This document shows, one piece after another, positions 8,759 through 17,626 of a stretch of 42,973 bases of DNA (position 1 is the stretch's first letter; each line of letters begins with the position of its first letter). The notes under the pieces were generated by a model that made no database searches, was not told the DNA's origin, and saw only the letters and a list, made by a program, of their open reading frames with translations. Made by a program: the position numbers and the translations under genes. This DNA is from a virus: positions 1-42,973 of the IMG/VR virus record IMGVR_UViG_3300043437_000397. One strand, given 5' to 3'.

Positions 8759-9562
8759 ATGCCAAACCTAACCTTAATCACGCTTACACCTCCAAGTCTT
8801 CCGGTGAGTTATTGTCCGTTGAACTACCAGAACTTGGCCAACGATATCATCGGAGGCACGCAAGCCGTTTTTAACAGCACGATTGGAAACTCGTTCTTCA
8901 ATTTTGGACCGACGTTTCCATCGATCAACAATCGGATTTATCCGTGGCTTGATCAAGATGGGCAGTGGTGGATTTTTGATCAGGGATTCTGGGTTTATAA
9001 AAACCCGGTTGCAGCGAATGGTTATGATCGTCGCATCTTTGTTGGAACGACTACCGATCTTCTTTCGTACGACGGCGGTGATGGAACTTCCGGCACTCCG
9101 ACTAATTACACCGGAGCGATGTGGATGGTTGACACGCTGTTTGACGCTCGATTCCCGGTCGGTGTTGGTGCTTTTGCGGCGAGTGGTGCGGTTGCTGTCA
9201 ATGGAACCGCAACTGCCACATCAATCGTTGGCGAGGATCAACACAAGCTGACGGTTCCAGAAACACCGTTTAACGAACACACTCATGGTGTTGCTCAGTT
9301 GATTGCTCCGGCAAACGACGATTATTACCTCGTCAACAAGTCGTGGAGCGGACTCGGTTCGTACCCCACACAGATCCTTCAAGGTGCTGCTGGGAGCGGT
9401 GGCGGAGGAGCTGGTCCAAGCATTACGACTGGCGACATTGGAACCACTAGCGCCGACAAGACCGGCAACGACACCCAGAACGCTGTCGCCCACAACAACC
9501 TTCCTCCGTTCTACGGCGTTTACTTCATCAAGCGAACGAGCCGAATCTATTACACCAAATGA
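8759..9562 (+). CDS. tail collar-like / short tail fibre protein
   Basis: This 267-residue protein has a C-terminal pattern like phage tail collar domains: a His-rich stretch LTVPETPFNEHTHGVAQL near residues 160-180, a Gly-rich loop (GSGGGGAGPS) and a closing NLPPFYGVYFIKRTSRI. In collar domains histidines coordinate iron along the trimer axis (family knowledge). The N-terminal half (SLPVSYCPLNYQ..., PWLDQDGQWWIFDQGFWVYKN) is unrecognised. The start is one base after the previous stop and the 3' end overlaps the next gene as ATGA. Probably a host-contact or baseplate-level virion component. Confidence 0.6.
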   Translation: MPNLTLITLTPPSLPVSYCPLNYQNLANDIIGGTQAVFNSTIGNSFFNFGPTFPSINNRIYPWLDQDGQWWIFDQGFWVYKNPVAANGYDRRIFVGTTTDLLSYDGGDGTSGTPTNYTGAMWMVDTLFDARFPVGVGAFAASGAVAVNGTATATSIVGEDQHKLTVPETPFNEHTHGVAQLIAPANDDYYLVNKSWSGLGSYPTQILQGAAGSGGGGAGPSITTGDIGTTSADKTGNDTQNAVAHNNLPPFYGVYFIKRTSRIYYTK

Positions 9563-10533
9563 AGCTAATCGTTCAGGACATTCGCTCGACAATCGCCCGT
9601 GTAGTCGGCGTCTGCGTCGATGACCCTCGCGTTTACGACTACATCAATCAGGCGTGCCGACGGCTTCTGCACAAGGGGTTGTGGGCAGGCGCGTACGGAC
9701 GCTTCACCATCCACACGGTTGGAGGGTGCATCACTTGGCCGCGTCATATTGAAACCATCGAGTCCGTTGCTGATTGCTGCGGCGTAGGAACGGTTCGCAA
9801 TCAATGGTTCGAGTTTCAGGAAAGCGGATACGGACTGCTCGGCGAGAGCAATGGCGCGTGCGTCGGCAAGCAGCTTGTGGATCGTGGCACCGTGGTTTCT
9901 TACCGCGACATGTCCGGCGAGACGAATAGCTTCATCCGAGTCTATCCCGGCGACGCTTCTGACGTTGGCAAGACCATCACCCTGCAAGGTGTCGATCAGA
10001 ACGGGCAATGGATTCGCACACTGTCTGGCGGCGTATGGATCGACGGCGAGAAGCTGACCCTCGCTCTTCCGTACGTTCAATCGACCAAGAAGTTCATATC
10101 GCTGACCGGCGTCATTCGTCAGGCAACCAACACGTCGAGCCGGTTGTACGAGTACAATGCGACGACATTGCTGGAGCTTGATCTGGCAGTTTACGACCCT
10201 GATGAAACTTTGCCGCAGTACCGCCGCAGTTACCTGACGGATCGCTGTAACAACGACGAGGATAAGCCGGTGACGGTCATGGCGAAGATGCGCCATATCA
10301 ACGCGACGAGCGTCAATGACTACCTCATTCCGCCTTCTCCAGATGCCATCAAGCTGATGGTCATGGCGATTCGTAAGGAGGAGAACGATTTGATTCAGGA
10401 AGCAGTGGCCTACGAAGCCAAGGCTGTTCAGGCTGTGCAAGAGCAGACCATGCAGTACCTAGGCGACGCAGTTGCTACGATCCGTATGGTCGGTGTCGGA
10501 CTAAACGGCGGTGGATTCTCCCAATGGTTCTAA
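9559..10533 (+). CDS. head-tail adaptor-like (tail tubular A-type) candidate
   Basis: This 324-residue protein starts MKLIVQDIRSTIARVVGVCVDDPRVYDYINQACRRLL, a helical opening followed by GLWAGAYGRFTIHTVGGCITWPRHIE. That resembles adaptors that sit under the portal and begin with a paired helix followed by a beta domain. The C-terminus returns to helix (KLMVMAIRKEENDLIQEAVAYEAKAVQAVQEQTMQYL). Its position next to the nozzle and collar candidates supports a connector role. No catalytic motif is seen. It overlaps both neighbours (4 bp and 10 bp), so it is tightly coupled. The call is by architecture only. Confidence 0.5.
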   Translation: MKLIVQDIRSTIARVVGVCVDDPRVYDYINQACRRLLHKGLWAGAYGRFTIHTVGGCITWPRHIETIESVADCCGVGTVRNQWFEFQESGYGLLGESNGACVGKQLVDRGTVVSYRDMSGETNSFIRVYPGDASDVGKTITLQGVDQNGQWIRTLSGGVWIDGEKLTLALPYVQSTKKFISLTGVIRQATNTSSRLYEYNATTLLELDLAVYDPDETLPQYRRSYLTDRCNNDEDKPVTVMAKMRHINATSVNDYLIPPSPDAIKLMVMAIRKEENDLIQEAVAYEAKAVQAVQEQTMQYLGDAVATIRMVGVGLNGGGFSQWF

Positions 10534-11090
10534 AACTCAACATCGACTTTGCGCTGGAAGAGGTGACTCCTGAGAAACTGGAGTTGCTTCAGGCTGTATT
10601 TGACGCACACGACATGGCGGCTCGGAACAATCAGAACGCCAGTTCCGGCGCTGCGGTTAACGCTTTCTTTGGTAGCGCGCAGCTAACCAATGCAATTGCT
10701 TCCGCTATCCTTACGCTTGGCGATGCTCATGGACCGATTGGTCCTGCTCGATTCGTTTACGAGAAATTCGACGAGCGATCTTTGAAGTCGGCCATATTGT
10801 CTGGCATGAAGATTCCCGGTTTCGGGAACTCGTTCTTTAAGGACAGCATCGACCCAGCGTGGAGTCGGGTGCGCGAGATTATTGAGGTGGACTTCAAGAA
10901 GGCGAACGACCGCATCAAACAGCTTCATGGCTGGATGAAAGAAGTCGGAAAAGACGTTCATCCGAATGCGGCTATTTACAGCGCAGTAATTTGCAACGAA
11001 CTGGGAATGATTCACGGTTCAGAGTCGGCCATCTTTGTGTTAGCTCGAACGGCAGCTTGGACATCTTTGTGCATGAAAAATGAACGGTAA
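10524..11090 (+). CDS. citrate-synthase-like protein lacking catalytic residues
   Basis: This 188-residue protein resembles the C-terminal half of citrate synthase. It has LTLGDAHGPIGPARFVYE at 64-80 (compare the family's ...HGGAN / H274 region), KIPGFGNSFFKDSIDPAW at 96-113 (family: IPGFGH-x-x-Y...DPRA, H320), and HPNAAIYSAVICNELGM then FVLARTAAW at 146-179 (family: PNVDFYSG...ALGIP...FALAR-x-x-GW, D375). The first catalytic His is present (H69), but the second is Asn (N102) and the catalytic Asp is Ala (A150). Standard citrate formation is therefore unlikely, and a binding or structural role is inferred. The family assignment is by pattern. It overlaps the sulfotransferase-like gene by 11 bp, inside the tail operon. 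Confidence 0.6.
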   Translation: MVLKLNIDFALEEVTPEKLELLQAVFDAHDMAARNNQNASSGAAVNAFFGSAQLTNAIASAILTLGDAHGPIGPARFVYEKFDERSLKSAILSGMKIPGFGNSFFKDSIDPAWSRVREIIEVDFKKANDRIKQLHGWMKEVGKDVHPNAAIYSAVICNELGMIHGSESAIFVLARTAAWTSLCMKNER

Positions 11091-11625
11091 ACTCTTTCAA
11101 ATCTGCGGGTTGCCACGATTCGGATCGGCATTCATGTCGGTCCTTTTTTCGCTGGAGAATGATTGCATTGGCCTACATGAGCAGGGTGCGACTGACTCAA
11201 ACTGGCAGAAATCGATTGAAGATTACCGGAACCGTTACAAGTACGTCGCTGATTGCTCGACCTACGGATATCTTCCGAAGGCTATCGTGCATGACTCGGT
11301 CAAGGTGTACGTCAAGAAGGACGCGGAATCGTCGGCCAAAGAATGCACCGAGCGATTCGGTTACGAGGTTCATTTGCCTTCGGTTCAGATGCTTCGCGAG
11401 TACGCCGACAAATGGGCATCGTCACATAGCGTGATGACAATCGAAGAGGGAGAACTTTTTAAGGTGGATACTTTGCGTCGGATATGGGTTCATTGCTTTC
11501 ATAACGAGCGAGCTTTTCCTGAGGAAAAGGCCGTTCGACTTGTTACCATGAACATCCAACGTCACGAACCTGAAAAGGTGTTCTCGATTGAGAACGGCAA
11601 CCGTCTTGTGAAGGAGGTTTTTTAA
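11080..11625 (+). CDS. sulfotransferase-like P-loop protein
   Basis: This 181-residue protein has an N-terminus LFQICGLPRFGSAFMSVLFS that matches the GxPRSGTxxL 5'-phosphosulfate loop of sulfotransferase-type proteins, followed by CIGLHEQ near 28-34. VKVYVKKDAESSAKECTERFG at about 73-93 resembles the RDP...S segment that contacts the 3'-phosphate of PAPS, with Lys replacing Arg. The key loop Ser-Gly-Thr is altered to Phe-Gly-Ser, so activity is uncertain. It lies between the citrate-synthase-like gene (overlap 11 bp) and an ejection-type gene (3-bp gap). The substrate is unknown; a small-molecule kinase or a non-catalytic fold are alternatives. Confidence 0.5.
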   Translation: MNGKLFQICGLPRFGSAFMSVLFSLENDCIGLHEQGATDSNWQKSIEDYRNRYKYVADCSTYGYLPKAIVHDSVKVYVKKDAESSAKECTERFGYEVHLPSVQMLREYADKWASSHSVMTIEEGELFKVDTLRRIWVHCFHNERAFPEEKAVRLVTMNIQRHEPEKVFSIENGNRLVKEVF

Positions 11626-11628
11626 TTT

Positions 11629-12453
11629 ATGGGAGCTATTCTAGGTGCGGCAGCAATCGCTGGCGGAACAAGTCTTATTGGTGGTTTGCTGAGCAAAGGC
11701 AGCAAGCCAAAGGTTCCGGCGTTCAAGCCGATTGATTTTGCGGCAGAACAGAAGCAGGCGATCCAGCAAAATATTGGATCGTTGGAATCGGCGACTGAAT
11801 TGGCCACCAAGACGACTGCTGCCGAGCAGTCACAGCTTGAGGCGCAGCTTCGTCGTGCAATTCCCGGTTATGACCAACTAATTTCGCAGGCTGGAAAGAA
11901 CATTGGCGCGAATTTGCGTGGCGAGGTTTCTCAAGATGTTGCTTCTCAGCTCCAACGATCTTCCGCTGGGCGTGCGCTTAGCGGAGGGTATGGCGCTGGT
12001 TCGGGTGTTGGTAGGAATTTGGCTGCTCGCGACTTTGGTCTGACATCGATGCAAATCCAGAATCAAGGTCTTGCTCAGGCGCAGAACTTCATCCAACAAC
12101 AGCGGACGTTTGGAATGGCGCAGCCGTTCTCGATCAGCAGCATGTTCATCACTCCCGGTCAACGCATTGGAGCGATGCAGCAGCAGCAAACCGCCCAGTA
12201 CAATCGCGACATGACCGCCGCTCAAGTGGCGGCAATGCCAGATCCTACGATGGCAGCGTTTGGAAGCGCGATTTCTACGGCTGGCGGAATGTACGGCGGG
12301 GCGAAGATGCAGCAGTCGTTGTCAGCGCCAACTCCATCGGCGTCGGTTCCCGGATCGACGTACAGCGCATGGATGAATACGCCGTCGGCGGCTCCTGCAT
12401 ATCAGAGTCAAAACTTGTTTTCAGAATACGGCGCAACCAATTACAGACCTTGA
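11629..12453 (+). CDS. internal virion / DNA-ejection-type protein (small)
   Basis: This 274-residue protein starts with a hydrophobic Gly-rich helix (MGAILGAAAIAGGTSLIGGLLSKG), followed by an Ala/Gln-rich helical body and a Pro/Ser-rich C-terminus. This composition is typical of short ejection proteins that enter the host membrane (T7 gp14-like or P22 gp7-like by analogy). It is the first of three ejection-type genes in a row. It has a strong Shine-Dalgarno, AAGGAGG, about 11 bases before ATG. No catalytic motif is seen. Confidence 0.55.
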   Translation: MGAILGAAAIAGGTSLIGGLLSKGSKPKVPAFKPIDFAAEQKQAIQQNIGSLESATELATKTTAAEQSQLEAQLRRAIPGYDQLISQAGKNIGANLRGEVSQDVASQLQRSSAGRALSGGYGAGSGVGRNLAARDFGLTSMQIQNQGLAQAQNFIQQQRTFGMAQPFSISSMFITPGQRIGAMQQQQTAQYNRDMTAAQVAAMPDPTMAAFGSAISTAGGMYGGAKMQQSLSAPTPSASVPGSTYSAWMNTPSAAPAYQSQNLFSEYGATNYRP

Positions 12454-12456
12454 TTT

Positions 12457-14007
12457 ATGGCCGACGAAACTCTTAAAGCATTTGAGCTAGGCGCAAGCCT
12501 CTACGACCGCGCACAGACGCAGAAGCGGATGATGGAGCAATTGCAGGTGCAGACGGCGGAGTCACTACTCCAGCGGCAGGGCATGGAGCTTCAGAACAAG
12601 ATTCGGGATAATGAACTCGCCGCTGCCATCGGAGAGCGTCAGGCGCAAGTTGATGAGTACAACACGTTTTCGACTCTTGGTAAGCAGGTTTCGGATTACC
12701 TGAACAATTCTAAGCCGGACGCAGTGTTTCCAGTTGTTCCGCCGTTTAAGTCTAAAACGTACAGGGCTGAGGCCGACAAGATGCTGAACAATCTTGAGAA
12801 GTATTCTGTTAGGGCTGAGTTGTTAAAAACTCAAGAAAAAGCAAGAACAGATTCAATATCAAAGCAAACTGCGGTTTTAAAGGAAGCGATGCAAATTCCC
12901 GGAGCTGTTGATATTGACCCACAAACAGAAACACCAAAAATAAATTGGACGGTTTACAACGCAGGAAGACAAAGGGTATTTGACGCTGATGTTGAGCAAA
13001 AACAAGCTCGTACAACAGCAATTGGTTCCAATATTAAACTTTCTAGGGATAAGCTAAATGAGTTAATTCGCAACAATGCAAGTGATGCTGAGATTGCACA
13101 AGCAAGGCTTGCGGTTGATAAGTCTTATAAGGAAGCAAGGATTCAGCTTGATCAAGAAGAACTTGCTGAAAAGAAGTTATCTGGACAAGAGCAAAGAAAA
13201 ATTAACCGAGAAAAGTTTGACTTTACCAAAGGAATTCAAATTAAGAAACTTGCGCTTCAGGAGCTTGATTTGGGTCAGCGTGTAAAAAGAACTGACGCTT
13301 ACATTGAAAACCTTCTCAAGCCTGTCGCTGAAAAAGATATTAAGCTGAACACATTTGACGATGGTGTTGTAAGAAAAACAGCTTCGTTTGTTGCAAATCA
13401 ACAATCAGCAGCAGATTCAATTGAAAGGACAATAGAAATCCTTGATGATCCTAATGTTGATCAATCTGTAAAAATAAGGTCGGCACAACTTTTGGCAAAA
13501 GATCTAAACGATCCTAAAGGTAGAGATGCTGTTGGAAATCAAGAAGCTGATCGAATTTTAGGTGAGCTTGATATTATTAGTTTTTCCCGTGCTTGGGATA
13601 AAGGCAATATTGGTGATTTTCTTGGTAGAGATTTAAGTGGGTTTCGAGAAAAACTTGAACTAACTAAAAATGGTTTAGATTCAAAAGTTTTAAAATCTGT
13701 TGATAGAATTAATTCTATTTATAAAAAATATGAAGGCGGTTCTCCTAGAACCCCTCAAACACCTTCGCGAGGTGCGATGATTACGGGCGGAACTCCTCAA
13801 GCGACATCTCGAACAAACGCTCCAGCGATGTCGGCAACAATGTCGTCAACAAACGCTCCAAGCATGTCTCCGACAAACGCTCCGGCAATGTCTGGAACGA
13901 ATTCGCTGTCAGAAATATCATTTGGATCAACGGCTGAAGCTAGGGCAAAGGGAAAGAAATCTGGAGACTCGGTGATTATCAATGGCGTTAGGGGAAATCT
14001 AAATTAA
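12457..14007 (+). CDS. internal virion / ejection-type coiled-coil protein (medium)
   Basis: This 516-residue, mostly helical, charged protein has long coiled-coil stretches (for example YDRAQTQKRMMEQLQVQTAESLLQ near 16-40 and the Lys/Glu-rich middle). A C-terminal Thr/Ser/Pro/Ala linker contains repeats of TNAPAMS or TNAPSMS type (about 445-490). It lies between the small and large ejection-type genes. Codon and base use changes inside the gene: the first ~360 bp are like the upstream tail genes, while the DNA from about 12820 on is much richer in A and T. Function is inferred only from context and composition. Confidence 0.5.
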   Translation: MADETLKAFELGASLYDRAQTQKRMMEQLQVQTAESLLQRQGMELQNKIRDNELAAAIGERQAQVDEYNTFSTLGKQVSDYLNNSKPDAVFPVVPPFKSKTYRAEADKMLNNLEKYSVRAELLKTQEKARTDSISKQTAVLKEAMQIPGAVDIDPQTETPKINWTVYNAGRQRVFDADVEQKQARTTAIGSNIKLSRDKLNELIRNNASDAEIAQARLAVDKSYKEARIQLDQEELAEKKLSGQEQRKINREKFDFTKGIQIKKLALQELDLGQRVKRTDAYIENLLKPVAEKDIKLNTFDDGVVRKTASFVANQQSAADSIERTIEILDDPNVDQSVKIRSAQLLAKDLNDPKGRDAVGNQEADRILGELDIISFSRAWDKGNIGDFLGRDLSGFREKLELTKNGLDSKVLKSVDRINSIYKKYEGGSPRTPQTPSRGAMITGGTPQATSRTNAPAMSATMSSTNAPSMSPTNAPAMSGTNSLSEISFGSTAEARAKGKKSGDSVIINGVRGNLN

Positions 14008-14011
14008 TTTT

Positions 14012-17000
14012 ATGGACGAATACGTTTTGCAGGGGGATGGCCAACAAGGTCAGATGGATGCCGGTCAGCCATTGACTGCTGCTGATGTTACTTTTAGTGA
14101 ACCCGCTCAAAATCAACAGCAGCCGCAAACCGCAGCACAAGAGGATATCTACGCTGGGTTTACTCCAAGCGAACCGCAGTCTGGCGCGAAAGAAGACATT
14201 TACGCCGGGTTTACACCGAGCGAGCCGCCTATTGGTTCAATGGAAGCTGTCCAGCAGGCTGCTAGTCAAGCTTCGCTTGTTGGGCGTGACACGTTCAGGC
14301 CAAAGAGTCTTTTGGTTCAACAGGCTGACCTTTACCTTGGCCGCCCTAGCGCGGAAAAGTTCCAGAAGCTTGAGTCAACTGGATTCAATCCAGAACCAGC
14401 AATAGAACTTTCCGATGCAGAGCAGAAGCTTTTTAGAGACTATAGGATTCGACAGGGTAGAAGGACTGCCGGAAATATTGCCGGTCTTGCTGCTGGAATT
14501 GGTTCGGCGTATTTACCGGGAGGACAGTCCGTTGCTGGTGAAATGATTGGTGGTTTTGGTGCCGCATTGCTACAGCAAGCAATTTCACCAGATGAGTTTG
14601 ATATTCAAGAAGCCTCATCTCAGGCGATACCGCTTCTTTCACGTTCTAAAAAAGCAAGAGAAGGCGCTGGGTTTTTAGAATGGCTTCGCACCACTGAAAC
14701 TGGAGTAGGCCAACAATCTACAAGAACAAAACAAACTCTCAAAGAAATCATCGCAGGATCAGGAACTGGAGGCTTGCAAGGTTTTGCGTCAACGCTAGGA
14801 GATGAATCTGGAAAAACAGAAGAAGTGTTTAAGCAGGCAGCGTTGGGAGGGCTTTTACTTCCCGGATTTTCCGGTGTAACAAGAGTTTTAAGTGCTGGAT
14901 TAAGAGCAAAAGGAAAAGAAGGGTTTTTGATCCGTTTTGCTGGAGAGCTTGAAAATCCGTACACTCAGCAGTTTTTGCAAGAAAGAGCAGACTTTATTCG
15001 AAAAGAAATTGGATCAGGAGGTGGAATTGATCCGGCAATGGCAGAGCAATTGGCCAACACTCTTTATTCCCCCCAAAGGTCTGGTAGTCGCCCCGAGGAC
15101 ATTCGTGCTTGGCAAGGAAACATCAGCGATTTCCTTCAAAATTCTATCAGGACCGGAAGCGCAAACGGACTAAGCGGAGATGAGCTTACTCAGCAGGTTG
15201 TTAAAACCCTTGAAGAAGCAACGCAAACAAAAAATATAGATATAAATCTAGTAGACGGAATTGTGCGGAATGCCGAGCAATTGACGGCAGAAGCAAAGAA
15301 AAAAGCAAGCGAAGCTTTTGTTGGAACAAATGCAGATCTTCTTGGTGCCGCTCTTAGGGCTGAAGGAGAACTGCAACTTAATTCTCAATATCTGTTTGAT
15401 GAAATACGAAATTTAAACGAACAGAGAAAATCAATTTCTGTAAACGACCCTGTTTCTATTGAAAGGATCGACAACGATATTGCTTACAAGCGAAAGCAAA
15501 TTGACGACATTGAAAACGGATTTGATCCTCAGTTTGGACTTGGAGAGCCTGTTACGCAGTTTGGAACCGGAAAGTCAACTGGATCAACAGCAAATTATCT
15601 TTTTGTAAAATTTAAAGCTGATCAAGAAAAAGGATACGATCTTTTAGAACCTAAACTTAAATCTATATCTGTTGATGTTCCAAAAGTTGATAAAGATGGA
15701 AAACCAGTTAAGGACGATAAGGGTGATCAAATCATTGAAACCTTTACGCTTAAAGATTTAAAAGAACAGAGAACAAAAATATTTAAGAAAATAGATTTTG
15801 ACAAAAAGGTTCAACAAGCTGATTACGAAGATTTTCAAGAACTCGAACGTGTTGAAAAAATAATGGAGGAAGGTCTTAATACAGACCCTACGTTTAAAGC
15901 TGCCTTTAAAGCTCAAAGCGCTTCTTATCGTGAAGGGATAACTAGGTTCAAGGGTGCCATTATCTCTAAGCTTATGAGAGATGTTGGTGAACCGGGAGGA
16001 AGCCCAGAGGTTGTTCTCAATCTTCTTGGAGAGCGCGGCGGCGAGGCGTTGGAGGTAATAAAAAAGGTGGCGGGTTCTGAATGGGAGCGCACGTTTAAGC
16101 CTGTACTGAATGACTTTGTTTACAACAAGCTTCGAGCTGTAGGTCAAAAACCGGAGGAGCTTTTGTCTTTGTTAACTGAAGCAAAAATGGGGAAAGGCTC
16201 TAAACTTACAAAAGAAGTGGCTGATGAGTTTTTTCCGCAGTTGTCTCAAATCCAAGATGTTGCAAGCAGGTATCGTGGTCTTATAGATCAAGAAGCAAAT
16301 TTGATTTCAAAGAAAAATGATCTGGTTACAAAGTCTGAAGATTTGTTATCAAAAATTGATGAAGGGCAAACAGAAGCTGCCAGTCTTTATCGAGAAAACG
16401 AGAAAAGACTAACTGAGGTTAAAGCTGAAATTGAAAAACTTAAGGCAGCAAAACCGGGTAAAGACCCCGAAACGGATGAAATAGTTAAGACTCTTTCTAA
16501 TCTAAAGAGCGCTGTAAGAAGTGGAAAAATTGTAAATTTAGACGAAGAAAAGCTTAAGGCAATTTTGTCGAATCCTAATGCGGCAAACTTGACTAAAGAT
16601 CTTAATATCTACGTTCAAGAAATGGCAAAAGAAGCGACTGATTTTCAAAAGTTTGTAAAAAGCTCTATTGCAGCAGGTGATCTTAGCAGTTCACCGGGAC
16701 GCGCAGTTACACCTAAAAACATTGTTGATTTCTTAACTGTATCAAAAGGCAAGCTTGGAACAGGAGTTGTTGCAGATGAATTCATGAAGGTAATAAGGTC
16801 AAATAGACCGGACCTTCTTGGAGACGTTCAAAACTTTATAGTTGGAAAGATTGTTGAAGAGTCTTTTAAGCCGGGAAAAAAAGAGATTAACATCGAAACG
16901 ATGAGGAGTCTCATTTCAGAAAAATACAATCCGTTGATTCAGCAAGCTTTTGGTAAAGAAGGAATTCAAAGATTAAATAAAATTGCAGATCAGCTTTCGG

Positions 17001-17353
17001 TTGTTGTTGAAAAAGAAAGTTTGCTAAAAAGCAAGATTTTGCCTGCGCTCACATCTGCTGCTTTCGCAACTGCTGCTGCCGCTGCTGGGGTTAAGTTTCC
17101 GGGGCGATTTTTACTTTCAACTGTTGTGGCTGACTCTGCAAGATCAGCCGTTGGAAAAGCTCTTCTTACCAAAGAGTTTCGCGATGTGGCGTCTAGGCCG
17201 CTTGATCAGATTACCAAAGATCAGATGGATACCTTCAATAGGCGTTGGCCGAAACTTATTACGCTTGAAGGTGAGCGTTTGCTTATGCGGGAAGAAGAGC
17301 GTAGGGATGCTGAACGTCCTCAAATTCCTTCAGCCGCAGAGCGTCGATTCTAA
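14012..17353 (+). CDS. large internal virion / ejection-type protein
   Basis: At 1113 residues this is the largest protein in the window and the third of the ejection-type trio. The N-terminus is acidic and Gln-rich with two copies of EDIYAGFTPSEP (residues 44-55 and 61-72). Near 150-190 there is a Gly-zipper-like segment (AGNIAGLAAGIGSAYLPGG, MIGGFGAALLQQ). The centre is long charged coiled coil, and a hydrophobic Ala-rich segment (ALTSAAFATAAAAAGVKFPG) lies near 1010-1030. This matches podovirus proteins that leave the capsid and span the periplasm. I see no transglycosylase or polymerase motif. Most of the gene lies in an AT-rich tract. Confidence 0.55.
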   Translation: MDEYVLQGDGQQGQMDAGQPLTAADVTFSEPAQNQQQPQTAAQEDIYAGFTPSEPQSGAKEDIYAGFTPSEPPIGSMEAVQQAASQASLVGRDTFRPKSLLVQQADLYLGRPSAEKFQKLESTGFNPEPAIELSDAEQKLFRDYRIRQGRRTAGNIAGLAAGIGSAYLPGGQSVAGEMIGGFGAALLQQAISPDEFDIQEASSQAIPLLSRSKKAREGAGFLEWLRTTETGVGQQSTRTKQTLKEIIAGSGTGGLQGFASTLGDESGKTEEVFKQAALGGLLLPGFSGVTRVLSAGLRAKGKEGFLIRFAGELENPYTQQFLQERADFIRKEIGSGGGIDPAMAEQLANTLYSPQRSGSRPEDIRAWQGNISDFLQNSIRTGSANGLSGDELTQQVVKTLEEATQTKNIDINLVDGIVRNAEQLTAEAKKKASEAFVGTNADLLGAALRAEGELQLNSQYLFDEIRNLNEQRKSISVNDPVSIERIDNDIAYKRKQIDDIENGFDPQFGLGEPVTQFGTGKSTGSTANYLFVKFKADQEKGYDLLEPKLKSISVDVPKVDKDGKPVKDDKGDQIIETFTLKDLKEQRTKIFKKIDFDKKVQQADYEDFQELERVEKIMEEGLNTDPTFKAAFKAQSASYREGITRFKGAIISKLMRDVGEPGGSPEVVLNLLGERGGEALEVIKKVAGSEWERTFKPVLNDFVYNKLRAVGQKPEELLSLLTEAKMGKGSKLTKEVADEFFPQLSQIQDVASRYRGLIDQEANLISKKNDLVTKSEDLLSKIDEGQTEAASLYRENEKRLTEVKAEIEKLKAAKPGKDPETDEIVKTLSNLKSAVRSGKIVNLDEEKLKAILSNPNAANLTKDLNIYVQEMAKEATDFQKFVKSSIAAGDLSSSPGRAVTPKNIVDFLTVSKGKLGTGVVADEFMKVIRSNRPDLLGDVQNFIVGKIVEESFKPGKKEINIETMRSLISEKYNPLIQQAFGKEGIQRLNKIADQLSVVVEKESLLKSKILPALTSAAFATAAAAAGVKFPGRFLLSTVVADSARSAVGKALLTKEFRDVASRPLDQITKDQMDTFNRRWPKLITLEGERLLMREEERRDAERPQIPSAAERRF

Positions 17354-17622
17354 TGAAAACATCCCTCTCTAAGAAAGGTAACACCTATCAGGGCAAGAAG
17401 GTGACGCTGAACAAGCCCTTCTACACGCCGGGTGAGCGGAAGAAGAGCGCGGTGTACGTTAAGAATCCGGCGAACAAGGTCGTCATCGTTCGCTTCGGCG
17501 ATCCTGATATGACGATCAAGAAGTCGAATCCTGAGCGTCGCAAGAATTTCCGTGCGCGGCATAACTGCGATACGGCAAAAGATCCTACCAAACCCAGAAC
17601 GTGGTCATGCAAAGCATGGTAA
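17353..17622 (+). CDS. small basic conserved phage protein
   Basis: This 89-residue, Lys/Arg-rich protein contains KSAVYVKNP-x-NKVVIVRFGDPDMTIKKSNPERRKNFRARHNCDT and ends WSCKAW. This arrangement (FGDP..., RR-x-F-x-ARH-x-C, ...WSCK-x-W) recurs in many aquatic phage genomes as an unnamed family (recollection, unverified). The conserved His and two Cys could bind metal. It overlaps the previous stop by one base. It is probably a virion or DNA-associated structural protein. Confidence 0.75.
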   Translation: MKTSLSKKGNTYQGKKVTLNKPFYTPGERKKSAVYVKNPANKVVIVRFGDPDMTIKKSNPERRKNFRARHNCDTAKDPTKPRTWSCKAW

Positions 17623-17626
17623 TTTT

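Noticed and set aside
7792-8781. 329-codon open frame on the minus strand
   Set aside because: Antisense to the 615-residue virion protein; composition rich in Arg/His/Ser and no motif or ribosome site.
9565-10440. 291-codon open frame on the minus strand
   Set aside because: Antisense to the adaptor-like gene and not coupled to any neighbour.
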